Positions 5,403 through 6,165 of a DNA stretch of 6,165 nt are shown here, piece by piece. Location of the stretch: assembly GCA_021787505.1 (NCBI GenBank), contig JAJYLU010000121.1:1-6165 (forward strand), given 5' to 3'. Every line of letters starts with the position of its first letter. Position 1 is the stretch's first letter. The notes under the pieces are model-generated. The model saw only the letters and a program-made list of their open reading frames with translations, did no database searches and was not told the origin of the DNA. The position numbers and the translations under genes were made by a program. Source of the stretch: Nitrospirota bacterium (GTDB lineage Bacteria; Nitrospirota; Thermodesulfovibrionia; Thermodesulfovibrionales; UBA6898).

Positions 5403-5434
5403 CCGGCTGAAGACAGCGGAAGCCGGAGACTGTC
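5403..5434 (+). promoter_or_regulatory. Possible H-type pseudoknot or hairpin in the response regulator leader
   Basis: CCGGCT (5403-5408) pairs with AGCCGG (5421-5426), leaving a 12-base loop. Within that loop GACAG (5412-5416) can pair with CTGTC (5430-5434), giving an H-type pseudoknot. A competing small hairpin GCTG-AAGA-CAGC (5406-5417) is also possible. The structure would sit at the very 5' end of the predicted transcript, seven bases before the ribosome binding site. It could simply protect the 5' end or act as a control element. I do not recognise a known riboswitch class, and it lacks the c-di-GMP-I core. Confidence 0.3.
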
Positions 5435-5440
5435 GGGGCA

Positions 5441-5447
5441 AGGGGAG
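5441..5447 (+). promoter_or_regulatory. Ribosome binding site fixing the response regulator start
   Basis: AGGGGAG lies 10 bases before the ATG at 5458. A second ATG at 5462 is in another frame that does not give the receiver domain, so this site together with the reading frame fixes 5458 as the start. Confidence 0.6.
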
Positions 5448-5457
5448 AAATAAACCG

Positions 5458-6165
5458 ATGCATGAGAAGAATGGCGCGAACATTCTTGTGGTGGATGATG
5501 ATGAATTCGTGCTTGATTCAATATCAGCCCTTCTGGAGGAATACGGTTACAGTGTCACCGTCTCAGGCAGCGCCGGGGAGGCGCTTGCCAAGTTCCGCGA
5601 GAGCAGCCCGAGCGTCGTACTCACCGATATAAGGATACCGGGGATCTCCGGCGTGGAGCTGATCGAGAAGATCCATGCACTTAATCCTGACGTGCCCGTT
5701 ATCCTGATGACGGCATATGCAGGACTGGATGTGGCGGTCGACGCGATCAAAAAGGGCGTTTTCGACTTCTTGACCAAACCGTTCAGGGCTGAATATCTCT
5801 ACCATTCCATCGAGAAGGCGGTACGCTACTACAGGCTTGTGAAGATCGAAAAGGACTATAAGGCCGACCTCGAGGACACGGTAAGTGCAAGGACAAAAGA
5901 ACTGGCGGACGCAGTAGTGATGGTCAAGAGCCTGAGCAGGGAAGTCGTCCAGAGGTTAACCGCCGTCGCGGAGTTCAGGGATACGCACACAGGCGAACAC
6001 ATATCGAGGATCGGCCTTTATGCTAATAAGATCGCCGAAGCGCTGAACATGTCTGAGGAGTTCATGGAATCGCTCACCTTCGCGAGCGCAATGCACGACA
6101 TCGGGAAAATCGGGATTCCGGACAACATCCTGCTTAAGCCGGCTGTGCTTACCAAAGAAGAATTC
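5458..6165 (+). CDS. Response regulator with receiver and HD-GYP domains (partial, runs off right edge)
   Basis: The frame is open from the ATG at 5458 to the last base, giving 236 residues without a stop. Residues 7-120 are a CheY-like receiver domain with the acidic pair Asp14/Asp15, phospho-acceptor Asp57 (LTDIRIPG), Thr85 (LMTAY) and Lys107 (FLTKPF). Residues of about 118-160 form a charged helical linker, probably a coiled coil. The HD-GYP domain follows with RDTHTGEHISR (174-184) and the HD signature MHDIGKIGIPD (212-222), with metal-binding His213/Asp214. The GYP motif and the C-terminus lie beyond the window. Proteins of this RpfG-like layout hydrolyse cyclic di-GMP when phosphorylated by a partner histidine kinase, acting on motility, biofilm or development. 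The residues needed up to the cut are intact. No kinase gene is visible nearby. Confidence 0.93.
   Translation, partial: MHEKNGANILVVDDDEFVLDSISALLEEYGYSVTVSGSAGEALAKFRESSPSVVLTDIRIPGISGVELIEKIHALNPDVPVILMTAYAGLDVAVDAIKKGVFDFLTKPFRAEYLYHSIEKAVRYYRLVKIEKDYKADLEDTVSARTKELADAVVMVKSLSREVVQRLTAVAEFRDTHTGEHISRIGLYANKIAEALNMSEEFMESLTFASAMHDIGKIGIPDNILLKPAVLTKEEF

Larger units (their letters stand above)
5294..5457. other. Divergent intergenic region between mnmA and the response regulator gene
   Basis: This 164-bp region must hold the promoters for both flanking genes. Its middle is very GC-rich: GGGGC-GT-GCCCC (5330-5341), and an alternative hairpin CCTC-GCAA-GAGG (5340-5351) that has a GNRA-type tetraloop when read on the plus strand. 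Neither hairpin has a T tract. The right third carries the regulator promoter and leader and the left edge carries a possible mnmA promoter, each listed separately. Confidence 0.5.

Noticed and set aside
5399..5447. c-di-GMP-I (GEMM) riboswitch before the HD-GYP gene
   Set aside because: CAAACC near the 5' end is suggestive, but the conserved GACGCAAAGCC segment and the second stem with its tetraloop receptor are absent.

Overview
The window is GC-rich bacterial chromosomal DNA, densely packed with genes. It carries seven complete protein-coding genes and two cut by the window edges. The best overall match is a deep-branching Gram-negative anaerobe or microaerophile, such as Nitrospirota (Thermodesulfovibrionia-like) or a deltaproteobacterial lineage. 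That is inferred from protein style: BioW instead of BioC/BioH, a two-cysteine MnmA, a REC–HD-GYP regulator, and a lipid kinase with an unusual substrate-side loop. It is not proven, because there is no rRNA or other phylogenetic marker here.

Left block (1-4126, plus strand). The 3' end of an unrecognised repeat protein with a probable C-terminal membrane anchor is followed one base later by nadC (quinolinate phosphoribosyltransferase, NAD synthesis), then one base later by a small acylphosphatase gene. A 110-bp gap with a candidate promoter and a perfect 7-3-7 inverted repeat leads into bioB (biotin synthase) and bioW (pimeloyl-CoA synthetase). A diacylglycerol-kinase-family lipid kinase gene starts inside the end of bioW, overlapping it by 29 bp. 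BioW makes pimeloyl-CoA, the entry substrate of biotin synthesis, and BioB performs the last step. The middle enzymes (BioF, BioA or BioK, BioD) are not in the window.

Right block (4127-6165). A 78-bp convergent gap with a short direct repeat and hairpin separates the lipid kinase from mnmA on the minus strand (tRNA 2-thiouridylase, wobble U34). mnmA is divergent from a response regulator gene (receiver domain, coiled-coil linker, HD-GYP c-di-GMP phosphodiesterase domain) that runs off the right edge. The 164-bp divergent region holds a consensus -10 box for the regulator, a leader with a possible small pseudoknot, and an extended -10 for mnmA placed almost on its start codon.

The genes are mainly cofactor and housekeeping functions. 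I see no mobile element, CRISPR array, tRNA or rRNA, and no clear undescribed defence or biosynthetic system. The points most worth a second look are the palindrome over the bioB promoter, the bioB-bioW-lipid kinase arrangement, the regulator's leader structure, and the truncated repeat protein at the left edge.
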